From contig JACPGU010000004.1 in assembly GCA_016188915.1 (NCBI GenBank), forward strand, positions 47,437 through 111,436: 64,000 bases of DNA, written 5' to 3'. This document shows, piece by piece, positions 24,980 through 33,946 of this stretch (the first letter of the stretch is position 1; every line of letters starts with the position of its first letter). Below the pieces are notes generated by a model. That model saw nothing but the letters and a program-made list of their open reading frames with translations, was not told where the DNA came from and made no database searches. The position numbers were made by a program, and so were the translations under genes. The DNA is from Candidatus Microgenomates bacterium. Lineage in GTDB: Bacteria; Patescibacteria; JACPGU01.

Positions 24980-25206
24980 TTCTTATATCCTTTCTTGCTA
25001 GTGAAGGGGTTAAAATTACCTTTTGATGAAAAGTTATTAAACTTTTTCTTATCTGACTTTGTTTTATAATAAGGCATTACATAGGTGCCTCTCTTGGTGC
25101 TATAGCCCTTGACTCTCACATAAGCACTGGCAGAATTTGGCACAGCAAAAATCCCTATAGTCAGGATAAATAGACCCAAGACGATCGTGCCAATATATCT
25201 TTTCAT
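24973..25206 (-). CDS. Small secreted protein
   Basis: 77 residues with a clear signal peptide (about 1-28, ending SASAY) and a mature part YVRVKGYSTKRGTYVMPYYKT...NFSSKGNFNPFT. This VRGY..(K/R)xGTYV.PYY(K/R)...N.(Y/F)T pattern recurs in small secreted proteins of many bacteria, often beside SNase-like nucleases; that association is recalled, not measured. AAGGGAGAAAA precedes the ATG. It overlaps the next gene by 7 bases, forming a two-gene unit behind the nuclease. Confidence 0.75.
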   Translation of the reverse strand: MKRYIGTIVLGLFILTIGIFAVPNSASAYVRVKGYSTKRGTYVMPYYKTKSDKKKFNNFSSKGNFNPFTSKKGYKKW

Positions 25207-25267
25207 TTTTCTCCCTTCTGATTATTTGTGGCTGTATTATACACATTAATTAGTAGAAAAGATAGCC

Positions 25268-26230
25268 CTATCTTAACGGAAGTCTGCCTCCACTATCTAA
25301 GCATTCGTCAATAGTATTGTATGGCGTAAAGTAAATTGTTTGATTGTAATAGGTGGTTCCGGGAGCATGACAAATGCTGGTCTTACTTTTCTTTACTGGG
25401 AGTGTTGTAGTTGTAGTAGAAGGTGGGAGAGTCGGAGTTGTTGGTTGAGTAGCTGTCGGCGAACTCCCGCCAGATGTATTTTGGGTCGGAGTAGTTGCTT
25501 CTTGGGTCGTATCGCCCCCACACGCAGAGGCACTCCAAAGGCCTCTATTTGCCTCTATAGCTTGTTTCTCCGCCTCTTTGAACTCTTGTTGGTATTTGTA
25601 GGGATTGCTCTGATAGGTGTATTCATGAGCGTAGCCGTCTAGGATCATTTTTTTATTAAAGTTTGTGCCGTCTTCAAGAAAAACAAACCGCAACAATCTC
25701 CCGTATTTGTCTCTTTCGTTTTGTGTAAGGTCTTTTTCAAGACGCACTTTTTGTTCTGTAAGGATCATTTTGGCTCTGTCTGAGGCCTCTTTGCCGAAGC
25801 ATTGTACTGGCTTGCGAGGATCTACCGTTTCCGGTGTGTCTATACCAACAAGCCGAATGGCTTCTAGCTTGCCACTTATCTCAACCTTGATAGTGTCGCC
25901 ATCAGTAACGCTGGCTACTAGATAGAGGGTATCGTCGAGCGAAGTGGTGCTATCTTCTGCTGACTTCTCTTGCTGATTTTTACTTGCTTCTATATTTGCT
26001 TCATCCTTAGTTTGTTTTGGCTGATTAGTGTTTGTGGCACCATTGGTTGTTTTTGGAGCTGTAAGCCCAACGCCAACGAAAAACACAAAACTGGCAATAC
26101 CAAAAATTAGGCCTATCGATTTTCTCGCAACACTGCCTTTCAAAATACGAGAGAAAATAGATGGCTTAATGAGACCAGCAACCAAGGAGATTAGAGATAG
26201 GATAAACAGCAGAAAAAATACAAGAGTCAT
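25268..26230 (-). CDS. Thermonuclease-family (SNase-like) secreted nuclease
   Basis: 320 residues. Two membrane helices (about 1-20 and 37-57) anchor a Thr/Asn/Gln-rich stalk, then an SNase OB-fold (about 102-238) with the staphylococcal nuclease catalytic set: D110/D112 (VTDGDTIKV), R126 and E134 (RLVGIDTPE) and R178 (DKYGRLLRF). A Pro/Thr linker follows, and the C-terminal ICHAPGTTYY...SGGRLP domain (about 282-320) matches the 101-residue protein nearby. It likely degrades DNA or RNA outside the cell, for nutrition or competition. All three catalytic residues are present. Confidence 0.92.
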   Translation of the reverse strand: MTLVFFLLFILSLISLVAGLIKPSIFSRILKGSVARKSIGLIFGIASFVFFVGVGLTAPKTTNGATNTNQPKQTKDEANIEASKNQQEKSAEDSTTSLDDTLYLVASVTDGDTIKVEISGKLEAIRLVGIDTPETVDPRKPVQCFGKEASDRAKMILTEQKVRLEKDLTQNERDKYGRLLRFVFLEDGTNFNKKMILDGYAHEYTYQSNPYKYQQEFKEAEKQAIEANRGLWSASACGGDTTQEATTPTQNTSGGSSPTATQPTTPTLPPSTTTTTLPVKKSKTSICHAPGTTYYNQTIYFTPYNTIDECLDSGGRLPLR

Positions 26231-26241
26231 AAGATTCGTTT

Positions 26242-26682
26242 TTATAGATAGTATTCATAAAGAAAATATCCGATGACGGCTATCAAAAATCCTATGCCAA
26301 GTATCTTCCAAATTGCTCCAACGCCATCACGCTCATTATCGGTCGTTTGATTACTTTGCGATACTGATGTTACGGCTTGATTATTTACCTTCGCCTCTTC
26401 TTTTTTTGGCTCCGGTATCACAGGCGGAGGAGTAGGATTGACTTGTAGCTGGGGTGTAGTTGGCAATAATCTTTTTGGCTCTGTACAGCTCGGATAATAT
26501 GGAGCACAAGTAGCAGAAAATGGCGTGCCATCATTACAGCCACAGGTGCCTACTCCACCATGGTGCGAGCAACATCCAGATCGAGCATATGATGTAACCG
26601 GAATCGTGATTACAGCAACAAACATGAAAAAACTAGCGATACCTATGTTTAGACGCAATTTGTTATCGTTCTGGTTATGCAT
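26242..26682 (-). CDS. Exported Cys/His-rich protein (CCSHHGG motif)
   Basis: 146 residues: a signal peptide (about 10-33), then SGCCSHHGGVGTCGCNDGTPFSATCAP in two blocks (positions about 35-64), a Pro-rich linker, and a C-terminal membrane helix (about 125-143, IWKILGIGFLIAVIGYFLY). The CCSHHGGV...C.C.DGTP.S..CAP motif is found in small exported proteins and fused to SNase-like nucleases elsewhere (recalled). It overlaps the upstream coiled-coil gene by 8 bases and lies 12 bases before the thermonuclease gene, so the three are probably one operon. Confidence 0.8.
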   Translation of the reverse strand: MHNQNDNKLRLNIGIASFFMFVAVITIPVTSYARSGCCSHHGGVGTCGCNDGTPFSATCAPYYPSCTEPKRLLPTTPQLQVNPTPPPVIPEPKKEEAKVNNQAVTSVSQSNQTTDNERDGVGAIWKILGIGFLIAVIGYFLYEYYL

Positions 26683-28120
26683 TTTTTAAAATAGGAATTT
26701 TGAATTCGTTTACCGCCCTGCTGATGCCTTGTTTCATTGATGTGTACATTTTCTTTAGTTTCAATATTTTCTTGTCCCACATACTTTCAATCTTAATCAT
26801 AGTCTCTTTTTGGCGACCAACACTCTCATTTATAGATTTTACTTCTGCGTTTATTCTACTGATGTTGTCCTCTGTATTTTTCTTTAATACTTCAATCTCT
26901 GGATAAAAAGTAGCATTTTGTAATATGGTTTTTTTGCTTTCCTCTAATTGAACGATCTCATTTTTTAATCTGCTAATCTTTTTTATACACACTCTACGAT
27001 GCTTAATATTGCGTAGCTTAAAAGTGATATTTAGAATAATGAGAGTTATCGTTGTAAATAGTAATTCAATAGGTGCAGTAACGTGTTGCTGTTTGAGGCC
27101 AATATGTTTCCACCAATATGTTACAAGTAGGGAAGCTGGTATTGTAAAAATCCTGAAGACTTGGTTAAAATTATGTGTAATATCAGAACTAGATGCCGAC
27201 CATAAGATAGCTAAAGTGATTGCCAATATTCCTAAAGCAAAGTTGACGATCAGATAAATAGCGTAAAAAGCCTTTGCGTAGGTATTGCTATTTTTCGATA
27301 CAGATGGGTATGTGAGCTCCGCAAGTAAAAGGAGGGAGATTGGGATTACTACACCAAAAATTACACACCACATATTCAGGCTTATTTCTGAAAGCCCATA
27401 ATTGATGAATACCTCTCGTGCGAGTCCAAACATTATGAATACTTCCGCAAGGAATAATATTATGGCAGGCAAAGCTATTATAATTTTTATGATACTTTCC
27501 GACAATATACTGGACAATTCATTTTGCCTTGCAGATAACCCATGTATCTTTTGTAATAAATCCTCCGATTCCTTACTCTTTTCCCTAAACTCTCGTTCTA
27601 GGCTCTGTATGGCGATTCGGTAATCGTCTATCTGCTTATTAATTTCGTTGATCTGTTTTTCTGCTCCGTTAATATGATCTTTATACTCTTTAGACCCCCG
27701 CAGTGTCTTTTCTCCGTTCACCATATCATCTAGTGTAGTATCAGTATCTCGCAGGAGTTGCTTTTTTCGTTCCTCAAGAGCAGAAATATTATTTCTTATC
27801 TCCTCGGATTTTCTTTTTAATATACTTTCTGCTTCTTCTATTCTTTTATCAAAATCGTAGCCTTCTAGTACAGAATTTTGTATCTCGGACGAGAATATCG
27901 GCGATAACTTTGTCGCTGATAGATTAGTATTATTTTCTGACAGGCTTCGCCAAATAGCTATACCGGCTCTTTTTATTTTACCCTTCGCCAATCTATATCC
28001 CCTGAATTCGTAATCAAATCTATACTTGAGAGCAAAGTATGTCTTGATTAATACAGCTATAACTAAAACGGTTGCTAGTCCATATAGAGCCATGATGATG
28101 TTGTCTTTCTGTATGATCAT
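26675..28120 (-). CDS. Multi-pass membrane protein with long coiled coils
   Basis: 481 residues: one membrane helix near the N-terminus (about 9-28), a cytoplasmic coiled coil (about 90-210, rich in EERKKQLL, EKQINEINKQI), four or five membrane helices (about 212-370), and a second coiled coil (about 385-470). No family is recognised. The architecture, coiled coils on both sides of a membrane bundle, suggests an oligomeric membrane scaffold. It starts 2 bases after the zinc-ribbon gene stop and overlaps the next gene, so it is central to the leftward operon. Confidence 0.75.
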   Translation of the reverse strand: MIIQKDNIIMALYGLATVLVIAVLIKTYFALKYRFDYEFRGYRLAKGKIKRAGIAIWRSLSENNTNLSATKLSPIFSSEIQNSVLEGYDFDKRIEEAESILKRKSEEIRNNISALEERKKQLLRDTDTTLDDMVNGEKTLRGSKEYKDHINGAEKQINEINKQIDDYRIAIQSLEREFREKSKESEDLLQKIHGLSARQNELSSILSESIIKIIIALPAIILFLAEVFIMFGLAREVFINYGLSEISLNMWCVIFGVVIPISLLLLAELTYPSVSKNSNTYAKAFYAIYLIVNFALGILAITLAILWSASSSDITHNFNQVFRIFTIPASLLVTYWWKHIGLKQQHVTAPIELLFTTITLIILNITFKLRNIKHRRVCIKKISRLKNEIVQLEESKKTILQNATFYPEIEVLKKNTEDNISRINAEVKSINESVGRQKETMIKIESMWDKKILKLKKMYTSMKQGISRAVNEFKIPILKNA

Positions 28121-28122
28121 GA

Positions 28123-29442
28123 TTAAGAAGTTAATAGTTTATCGTAGATGGTTTTTATCTCGTCGCGACAAGCTCCGATTGATCCGCTGTCTGTTAGCCC
28201 TACGGGTATTATCTGTATACTGTATGGTTTTTGCGTAAAGTTAGCTTTTAGGTTCTGTACCTGCCATGATCCCAAATAGTAACTAGAAAAATTATCATTT
28301 TTTTGTGGGCGACTACCGCATTGCTTGCTGGAGTCTGAACTTTGATCTTGTAGGCACTGCTCATAGGTCTGTATTCTGTAAATAAATTGTGCTGATATGT
28401 AGTTTTTATATCTCGTGCAGTCAGAATAAGTGAGTCCATAAGCATAATAAGCAAAGGGAAATTTTATGTTACCTGCAACTATCAATACGCCAGTTATGTT
28501 TTTATAGCCCCTATTCACATAACCGTTCATATATTCGTTTATTTTGGCGTAGTAATCAGTAAAATTAATATCCTCCGGCTTGTTTCCAACATCGCTAAAA
28601 TAGGCTTTTATTTTTGATACGATATCTTTGTAACCATAGACCGTCATTGTCTTTTCTCTGCCATCGTCATCGTTCTGTTTGTCATTATCGATTGCATCAA
28701 ATTCTATTACTTTCGTACCGTTGTGATCGTAATTAGTAATCTTCATAGATATGTTGATTTTCCTTGTCAGCTTAAGCGATTTATTAGATCCATAAACATC
28801 TAAGACCAAGCTATCATTGAACTTAAGTGGTCCCTGCTTATTAAAAATATCCGCGATAACGCTGTCTGTATCGTCATCACTTAATTTGCTAGATAGGTTT
28901 ATATATGTAAGCTTGCGTTCCGCGGTTTGGCTATCAACCATCATAAACTCATCTTTGAATTCTCTATTTAAGCATTGATTGTTTTTACATGAGGCGAGAA
29001 TTTTATCAACCGAAATATGAATAGGCGTTTTATTGATACTGTCGCTTTCTATTGGTACAAGATCAAGGGACGACCCTATTTCATTTCCATTCATTTTATA
29101 GTCAAAATATTTTTCCATCCTTTTGGTAAATATGATTTTCATGGTTGTCTTGCTGTTTCCTCCGGCAAGAATAGTCCTAGCATTGTCATTTTTGTAAATG
29201 AATATCCCTCCAAGCAAAACTATCAGGATGAATATCCCGATTATAGTTGCGATAATTAATGTTTCCTTGATAGTTCCTGTCATTTTCTTACCACAATTAG
29301 AACAAAAGGAAGCTTTTTTTACCTCTTTATTACAATTACTGCATTTTATTTTCGTTTTACCCGTAACCACAGAATAACCACAGTCAACGCAAAAATTGAC
29401 TCCTTCGTCTAGCTCATGACCACATTGAATACAGTTGGGCAT
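28123..29442 (-). CDS. Double zinc-ribbon membrane protein
   Basis: 439 residues. Two N-terminal zinc ribbons use C4/C7/C18/C21 and C34/C37/C47/C50 (CIQCGHELDEG; CSNCNKEVKKASFCSNCGKK), followed by a membrane helix at about 62-83 and a ~350-residue outside domain rich in beta strands, with a few Cys. This ribbon-TM-extracellular plan is common in uncharacterised CPR and Firmicutes proteins (YvlB/zinc-ribbon type). It is the first gene of the operon 29442-25268. The ribbon may sense or bind a cytosolic partner; function is unknown. Confidence 0.75.
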   Translation of the reverse strand: MPNCIQCGHELDEGVNFCVDCGYSVVTGKTKIKCSNCNKEVKKASFCSNCGKKMTGTIKETLIIATIIGIFILIVLLGGIFIYKNDNARTILAGGNSKTTMKIIFTKRMEKYFDYKMNGNEIGSSLDLVPIESDSINKTPIHISVDKILASCKNNQCLNREFKDEFMMVDSQTAERKLTYINLSSKLSDDDTDSVIADIFNKQGPLKFNDSLVLDVYGSNKSLKLTRKINISMKITNYDHNGTKVIEFDAIDNDKQNDDDGREKTMTVYGYKDIVSKIKAYFSDVGNKPEDINFTDYYAKINEYMNGYVNRGYKNITGVLIVAGNIKFPFAYYAYGLTYSDCTRYKNYISAQFIYRIQTYEQCLQDQSSDSSKQCGSRPQKNDNFSSYYLGSWQVQNLKANFTQKPYSIQIIPVGLTDSGSIGACRDEIKTIYDKLLTS

Positions 29443-29640
29443 GCGTGTAATCTTAGATAAAATAAGAGATTAGAGTATTGCTAAGGACTACCGTGGTTGC
29501 CATAACTCTAAGTTATACCTATGATAAGCTATTATTTAGATAATTGCAAGGCCCGGAGAGCGTAAAGGCAGATGATGCCCACAGCAATCCTATAGTTTAA
29601 GAAAAAAGCCTTTTATCCGAGTCATGATTGACGGTTTAGC

Positions 29641-30153
29641 CTAATTGTTTTGGCTATCAAGATTTTCCAGTGCCCTTAGTGCCTCCTCTCTCTCGTATGG
29701 GTTGAACGACTGGATCGTTATAGGCTCTTTTCCTGTGATGTCAGATAACTGATGATGGCTGGTTTTAGTCACCACTAACTGATATTTTCTATCTTTACAT
29801 ATAATCTCGTAATCACCATTAAGGAAATCTAAAAATTCACTCAAGTCGCCTTTGTCTATCAATGTGTGATAACTGCAATAACTTCCCTTTTCATCAATTC
29901 TTGGGCGACTTTGGATTATGATATGATTTGTCTCCATATCGCGAACAGCGAAGAATGCTCCTGTAGTTAGCCATTGCCCACAGCGATTTTCTGAAATACC
30001 GCCATAATCCTTTGGGGCGTATCGATAATACATCATCATTTTTTCTAGATCGTACCCGTTCTTAACAGACATAAGAGCGTCCCATTCTTTGCGACTAAAA
30101 ACCTTAATATCATCTTGGGTATCGCCAGCCTTTTCTTCCTTATTTGGTTTCAT
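29641..30153 (-). CDS. Uncharacterised soluble protein
   Basis: 170 residues from ATG 30153, chosen because AAAGAAGG lies 4 bases upstream (an earlier start at 30177 has none). It is acidic, without membrane segment or recognised motif; a Tyr/Trp-rich middle (MMMYYRYAPKDYGG, CGQWLTTGAFFAVRD) suggests a small alpha/beta domain. It overlaps the end of the DUF6804-like gene by 14 bases and ends the four-gene unit starting at 31717. Confidence 0.65.
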   Translation of the reverse strand: MKPNKEEKAGDTQDDIKVFSRKEWDALMSVKNGYDLEKMMMYYRYAPKDYGGISENRCGQWLTTGAFFAVRDMETNHIIIQSRPRIDEKGSYCSYHTLIDKGDLSEFLDFLNGDYEIICKDRKYQLVVTKTSHHQLSDITGKEPITIQSFNPYEREEALRALENLDSQNN

Positions 30154-30466
30154 GAGGCCTTCTTTTAGTAATAGCAAGATTGACTATGAAGATAACGCTA
30201 GCCACCACATTAAAAGTCGCCCATATTTCTCTTTGGAAGTAAAAAGAGGCGATGGGGTTAAAAATGATAGCGATAACAGCGAATATCCAAAGCCAGAGTT
30301 GATCTTTCTCCTCGTATTCACTATACGCAGAATACGCGGAGACACCACAAACTAACCATCGCAGGAACTGATAGTAGAAATACGGCCAGTGCAAAACGGC
30401 TATCAATAAAGCGATAGCCGAAATAGCCTTTAAGGTGGCTAAGTAATTGGTATCGTGTTTATTCAT
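30140..30466 (-). CDS. DUF6804-like small membrane protein
   Basis: 108 residues with four hydrophobic helices. The layout and the motifs LRWLVCGVSAYSAY, LWLWIFAVIAIIFNPI and REIWATFNVV match the DUF6804 family of small integral membrane proteins, whose role is unknown. It overlaps both neighbours by a few bases (4 with the gene upstream, 14 with the one downstream). Confidence 0.75.
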   Translation of the reverse strand: MNKHDTNYLATLKAISAIALLIAVLHWPYFYYQFLRWLVCGVSAYSAYSEYEEKDQLWLWIFAVIAIIFNPIASFYFQREIWATFNVVASVIFIVNLAITKRRPHETK

Positions 30467-30957
30467 GAGGGCACATAGATGTTTGCTATATTAAAAAGTT
30501 CTTGCATCATGGGGATTTCTTTGTATTCAGCCAAGAGAGAGACCTGACGCGATATACCTCCCTCCCTAAACATCTCTCTGGCTTTCTTTGTTTTGCCTAA
30601 ATGATGGAGAGAGCCGGCGTATAGAAAGACGATATCTGCCATCGGAAGGCCATCGAAACCATAAGGTTGGGCACCTATTTTCATATCATGAATATCGCAA
30701 GTAAGCTTTTCGCATTTCTCATATTCGCCGAGGCAATATAGGGCAACGGCACTGAAGAAGTAGGGGAGATAAAAGTTCGGATGCTCTTTCGTCATTCCCT
30801 CCATTGCTCCCAACGCTTTTTGGAAGTTTTCTTTACTGTGATCGCGTGAAAAGGAATCCATCACCTTAGACATCCTAATATATCCCCTGATAAGATCAGA
30901 TTTATCATTTGACATAAGGGAGTTGAATATGGAGTATTGGTCTTTCTTGGCGGGCAT
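30463..30957 (-). CDS. TPR-like soluble protein
   Basis: 164 residues from ATG 30957; the frame extends upstream to 31020 but that would overlap the previous gene by over 50 bases. Helical pairs such as NFQKALGAMEGMTKEHPNFYLPY and LYAGSLHHLGKTKKAREMF look like TPR repeats. No catalytic motif. It probably binds another product of this operon; that is inference from the repeat type. Confidence 0.65.
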   Translation of the reverse strand: MPAKKDQYSIFNSLMSNDKSDLIRGYIRMSKVMDSFSRDHSKENFQKALGAMEGMTKEHPNFYLPYFFSAVALYCLGEYEKCEKLTCDIHDMKIGAQPYGFDGLPMADIVFLYAGSLHHLGKTKKAREMFREGGISRQVSLLAEYKEIPMMQELFNIANIYVPS

Positions 30958-30967
30958 AAGATTATTT

Positions 30968-31717
30968 TTATTCTTTTTGGTTGTAATGGTTATGAGGGGA
31001 AACCAGCTCTTTATTTTCAATAGGCCAGTTAAGCTTGTCTTCTCGCCATAGAAGAGAGCTTATTTGGATGCCTAGATTGTTTTTCTCTTGCCCATAATCT
31101 AGGTCATCTATAACCAAAGCTCTTCCTTTTTTGTCTAATTCTTTCGTAACCTTCAGCTTGTTATCGAGCGGACTGTCCCTTTTTATTTTTTTCCTGTCTA
31201 GCCCAATCCGTGAAAAAGTAGCACCTACATTATTCGGAGCAACAGAAAAAACATTCTCATAATCAAAGGCCAGAATTTTTCCGTCACACAAAAGATTTAA
31301 AGAATCAGAAATCATTTTCAGATATTCTTGGTTAACGTCTGACAATATCCCCATCTTCAATCTAGGAAACTGTAGTCTGATAAAACATAATAAAGGGACT
31401 ATACTTTCTCTAAAAATAATTTTCTTGTCCTTCGGCACTCCCAAAGTACCCCAAACATCCCATAATAGATACTGATCTTTTATCTTTAAGTTTTTAAACC
31501 TCCTCTCAACATTTTCTGTAACTGATTTGCAAAAAGCTTTTTCTTCTTCAAAAATAACATCAATTAGCCCGTTTGTATATGTATCGTCCAAAGAAGGGGC
31601 ATTCTTTTTTATTCTTTGTGATATTTTTTGAAATATTTGCTTGTTTACTTTTTCATCCAAAAAATCATTCCAAAAACCTTTTGGTTTTTCTTGTTTTGGT
31701 TCAAAAGACTTTCTCAT
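30968..31717 (-). CDS. HAD-like protein with altered catalytic motif
   Basis: 249 residues. HAD phosphatase landmarks can be placed: motif I as LLWDVWGTLG with nucleophile D87 but W89 where the second aspartate (general acid/base) belongs; motif II S126 in GILSDVN; a lysine around 188; motif IV D204/D205 in LVIDDLDYG. Without the second Asp a phosphatase would be weak or inactive, so this may be a dehalogenase-like or binding-only member. It opens a tightly packed leftward unit of four genes. Confidence 0.65.
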   Translation of the reverse strand: MRKSFEPKQEKPKGFWNDFLDEKVNKQIFQKISQRIKKNAPSLDDTYTNGLIDVIFEEEKAFCKSVTENVERRFKNLKIKDQYLLWDVWGTLGVPKDKKIIFRESIVPLLCFIRLQFPRLKMGILSDVNQEYLKMISDSLNLLCDGKILAFDYENVFSVAPNNVGATFSRIGLDRKKIKRDSPLDNKLKVTKELDKKGRALVIDDLDYGQEKNNLGIQISSLLWREDKLNWPIENKELVSPHNHYNQKE

Positions 31718-31743
31718 TTATTACGCCCCACTTACCTTGCTAG

Positions 31744-32079
31744 TCATACACTTTTATTTTCTGAATAAATCATAACTCCGCCTATCAGCCCGAAAATTAT
31801 CATTGAAATGAGTTCTGTCGTATTGTCGTCCATTCCCATGAATGATAGTACGGTGCCTATTATTGGCGGAATGATAAAAAGGATTACCAATTTTATTATA
31901 GTCTGAATATGTTTTTTATGCACCCTTGTCCTTTGCTCTATTTCCTGTTTTATGCCTTCAGAACTGCGTCCCAAAGTGCACAAAGCATTGTCATTATCCC
32001 CATATTTTTTTCTCAATTCCAATAACTCTTTTAATTTTCTTTTATTCTCCGCTCCTTGTGTTTCTTCCCAGCCAAACAT
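31744..32079 (-). CDS. Small two-helix membrane protein
   Basis: 111 residues: a charged helical N-terminus (about 1-55) and two membrane helices (about 60-82 and 88-106, LVILFIIPPIIGTVLSF and ISMIIFGLIGGVMIY). No family recognised. It stands 26 bases from the HAD-like gene and probably shares its transcript. Confidence 0.6.
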   Translation of the reverse strand: MFGWEETQGAENKRKLKELLELRKKYGDNDNALCTLGRSSEGIKQEIEQRTRVHKKHIQTIIKLVILFIIPPIIGTVLSFMGMDDNTTELISMIIFGLIGGVMIYSENKSV

Positions 32080-32246
32080 ATTTTTGTGTAAAATAATATT
32101 TTGGATCGAACAAAGACTCCTTCGTTACGCAGATAATTAATGCCAGAAAAATCTGAAGATTCTTAAATAAAAGTTTTTGATAGGACTGCCTATACGGCAT
32201 ATAAGAATCAGAATCGTTGGAATAAGAACAAAGAACGGATATATTT
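32080..32246. other. Short AT-rich gap
   Basis: No reading frame or clear signal; probably contains the promoter of the leftward gene at 31744-32079. Confidence 0.3.
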
Positions 32247-33788
32247 TTAGCTTACTGTTATGTTAGTCCCTGATTGTGGCTTAGTTACAGAAGGCGTATT
32301 GGTTATATTCTTAGAAGACGGACTGTTGTTGACCGGATTACTAGAGGCTTCATTTTTCACTTCAATTTGCCAGTATATTCCTAAATCTTGCATCCATGTT
32401 ATCTCTTCCGTAACAGGAGTGAAATACGCCTTATAAATACCGGGATCCTTTGGTGCTCTAATCATAAATTCAAATCTGGTATGCCAACCTGGTCTGATTT
32501 CATCATGAAGCATTGTTATAGCCCTATTACCTGACAGCCACGAATCATAGTCGTAAAACTCTGAGATATAATCTCTATGTTGACTAGAAGTTCCGAATTT
32601 TGATCCACTACCAAGTTTTATAGCATTTATGCAATCTTTATACCATGTGGCCTTGCCAGTATTTTTTACTTCTATCCAAACATTTGCTCTTTCTCCTGGA
32701 TACAAAGTTTCGGGATAAGGAGATTGTTTTATTATTTTGAAGCTATATGAAGATGGCGGATATTGGGGGCAGGTTTTTGTGGATTTTGGTTTACTCGTGG
32801 TAGTCACAGAATCTGTGTTACTAGTGTTGTTGCCAGTATTGGGCGTGCTATTATTTGTGTTGTCTGTAGTGTCAATTTTATTTACACAGTTATCTGTAGC
32901 CTTGTCATATGTCCCACCACCTGACCCGAGCATACATATAACGCTTTTCTGCACATCCTCTTGTGCATTATCTCCTCCCTTGGTTATTTCAATTCCATGC
33001 CAGTCATATGTTTCTTCTCCAAAAGCATATTTATACCAAAAATTTATCGTTGCCACTGGTATAACATATCCCTCTAGTGTATATCCTATGTTTTGATCTC
33101 TGATGCCAGCACTGGTTAGGCCAATAAATTTGCCTTTTTTGTCAAAAGCCGCTCCTCCTGAGCTACCAAAACTAATTTGAGCATTGGTAACAATTGTCGG
33201 CAGTCCTTTATAGGAATAATCAAGTCTTGTTATAAATCCTTTAGCGTAGTTCATATTTCCATTTGCATAGTCAGGAAATCCTAGCGTTTTAACTTCATCG
33301 TTAATATTCGAGCTATCTCCCAAATCATAGCCATATGTAGAAAACTTAATCGAGTCAAACTGCAACATGGTGTCACTGATAGGTATATTTGCAATGCTCT
33401 GCCATTTACCATCTGCCAACTTGTAATTTATATGAAGTATTGCTATATCAAGCTGTTCATTATACTTGGCTGGCACTGTAACCGCCAAGCCTAGATTATG
33501 ATAGGCATCTGCCAGAAAATCGCACTTGAGTGATTCGTAAGTGCTGGCTTTGTGACAGATTACGGCCTTATAGTCGTTCGGATATTTTATTATTTTCTCT
33601 GCAACATGATAATTAGTAAGAATTGACAAGTCTGTATATACGCCAGACCCCCATTCTTGTAAGTTCCAGTTTTTATCAAAAATCTGTATTTGTACCACGG
33701 AGCGAACATTGGAATCGGTAACTTGTGCACGGACAAGATTAGGGAATGCTAGCCCGACAGCAATCATCAAAATGATTATTTTCTTCAT
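32247..33788 (-). CDS. Secreted trypsin-like protease with NBR1-type Ig domain
   Basis: 513 residues with a signal peptide (about 1-21). The chymotrypsin-fold domain has the triad H61 (TNYHVAE), D114 (EQLDIAIL) and S210 (FGSSGGAAFD) and resembles the trypsin_2/HtrA-like group without a PDZ domain. A Thr/Asn/Ser-rich linker (about 305-345) leads to a C-terminal domain (about 350-475: YPGERANVWIEVKNTGKATW, then PGIYKAYF) like the Ig domain named after NBR1, common in exported bacterial proteins. It probably acts outside the cell. It is the first gene of the leftward cargo block and has its own promoter region. Confidence 0.9.
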   Translation of the reverse strand: MKKIIILMIAVGLAFPNLVRAQVTDSNVRSVVQIQIFDKNWNLQEWGSGVYTDLSILTNYHVAEKIIKYPNDYKAVICHKASTYESLKCDFLADAYHNLGLAVTVPAKYNEQLDIAILHINYKLADGKWQSIANIPISDTMLQFDSIKFSTYGYDLGDSSNINDEVKTLGFPDYANGNMNYAKGFITRLDYSYKGLPTIVTNAQISFGSSGGAAFDKKGKFIGLTSAGIRDQNIGYTLEGYVIPVATINFWYKYAFGEETYDWHGIEITKGGDNAQEDVQKSVICMLGSGGGTYDKATDNCVNKIDTTDNTNNSTPNTGNNTSNTDSVTTTSKPKSTKTCPQYPPSSYSFKIIKQSPYPETLYPGERANVWIEVKNTGKATWYKDCINAIKLGSGSKFGTSSQHRDYISEFYDYDSWLSGNRAITMLHDEIRPGWHTRFEFMIRAPKDPGIYKAYFTPVTEEITWMQDLGIYWQIEVKNEASSNPVNNSPSSKNITNTPSVTKPQSGTNITVS

Positions 33789-33835
33789 ATTTTCTTGTTA
33801 CTTGTATAAAATATAAAATAAAATTTGCAACAAAA

Positions 33836-33946
33836 AGGGTCGCCCGATACAGCGGAGTCCCTTGCGAGCCTCCATGCACACTTTCGAGTGCATACCATAT
33901 GCATGATACCGATCAGACGACCGTTTATATGCATGTGGTTTTTTTG
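33836..33946 (+). ncRNA. Folded intergenic segment ending in a terminator
   Basis: GGTCG..GAT (33839-) pairs with ATC..CGACC (about 33910-33922), inside which TGCAC...GTGCA forms a hairpin; alternatively ACCATATGCAT (33894-33904) pairs with ATGCATGTGGT (33929-33939), followed by seven T. The last is a strong + strand intrinsic terminator, and no + strand gene precedes it (the protease gene reads leftward), so a small RNA of about 110-150 nt starting near 33800-33836 is plausible. The two alternative pairings are a switch-like arrangement. Purpose unknown. Confidence 0.45.
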
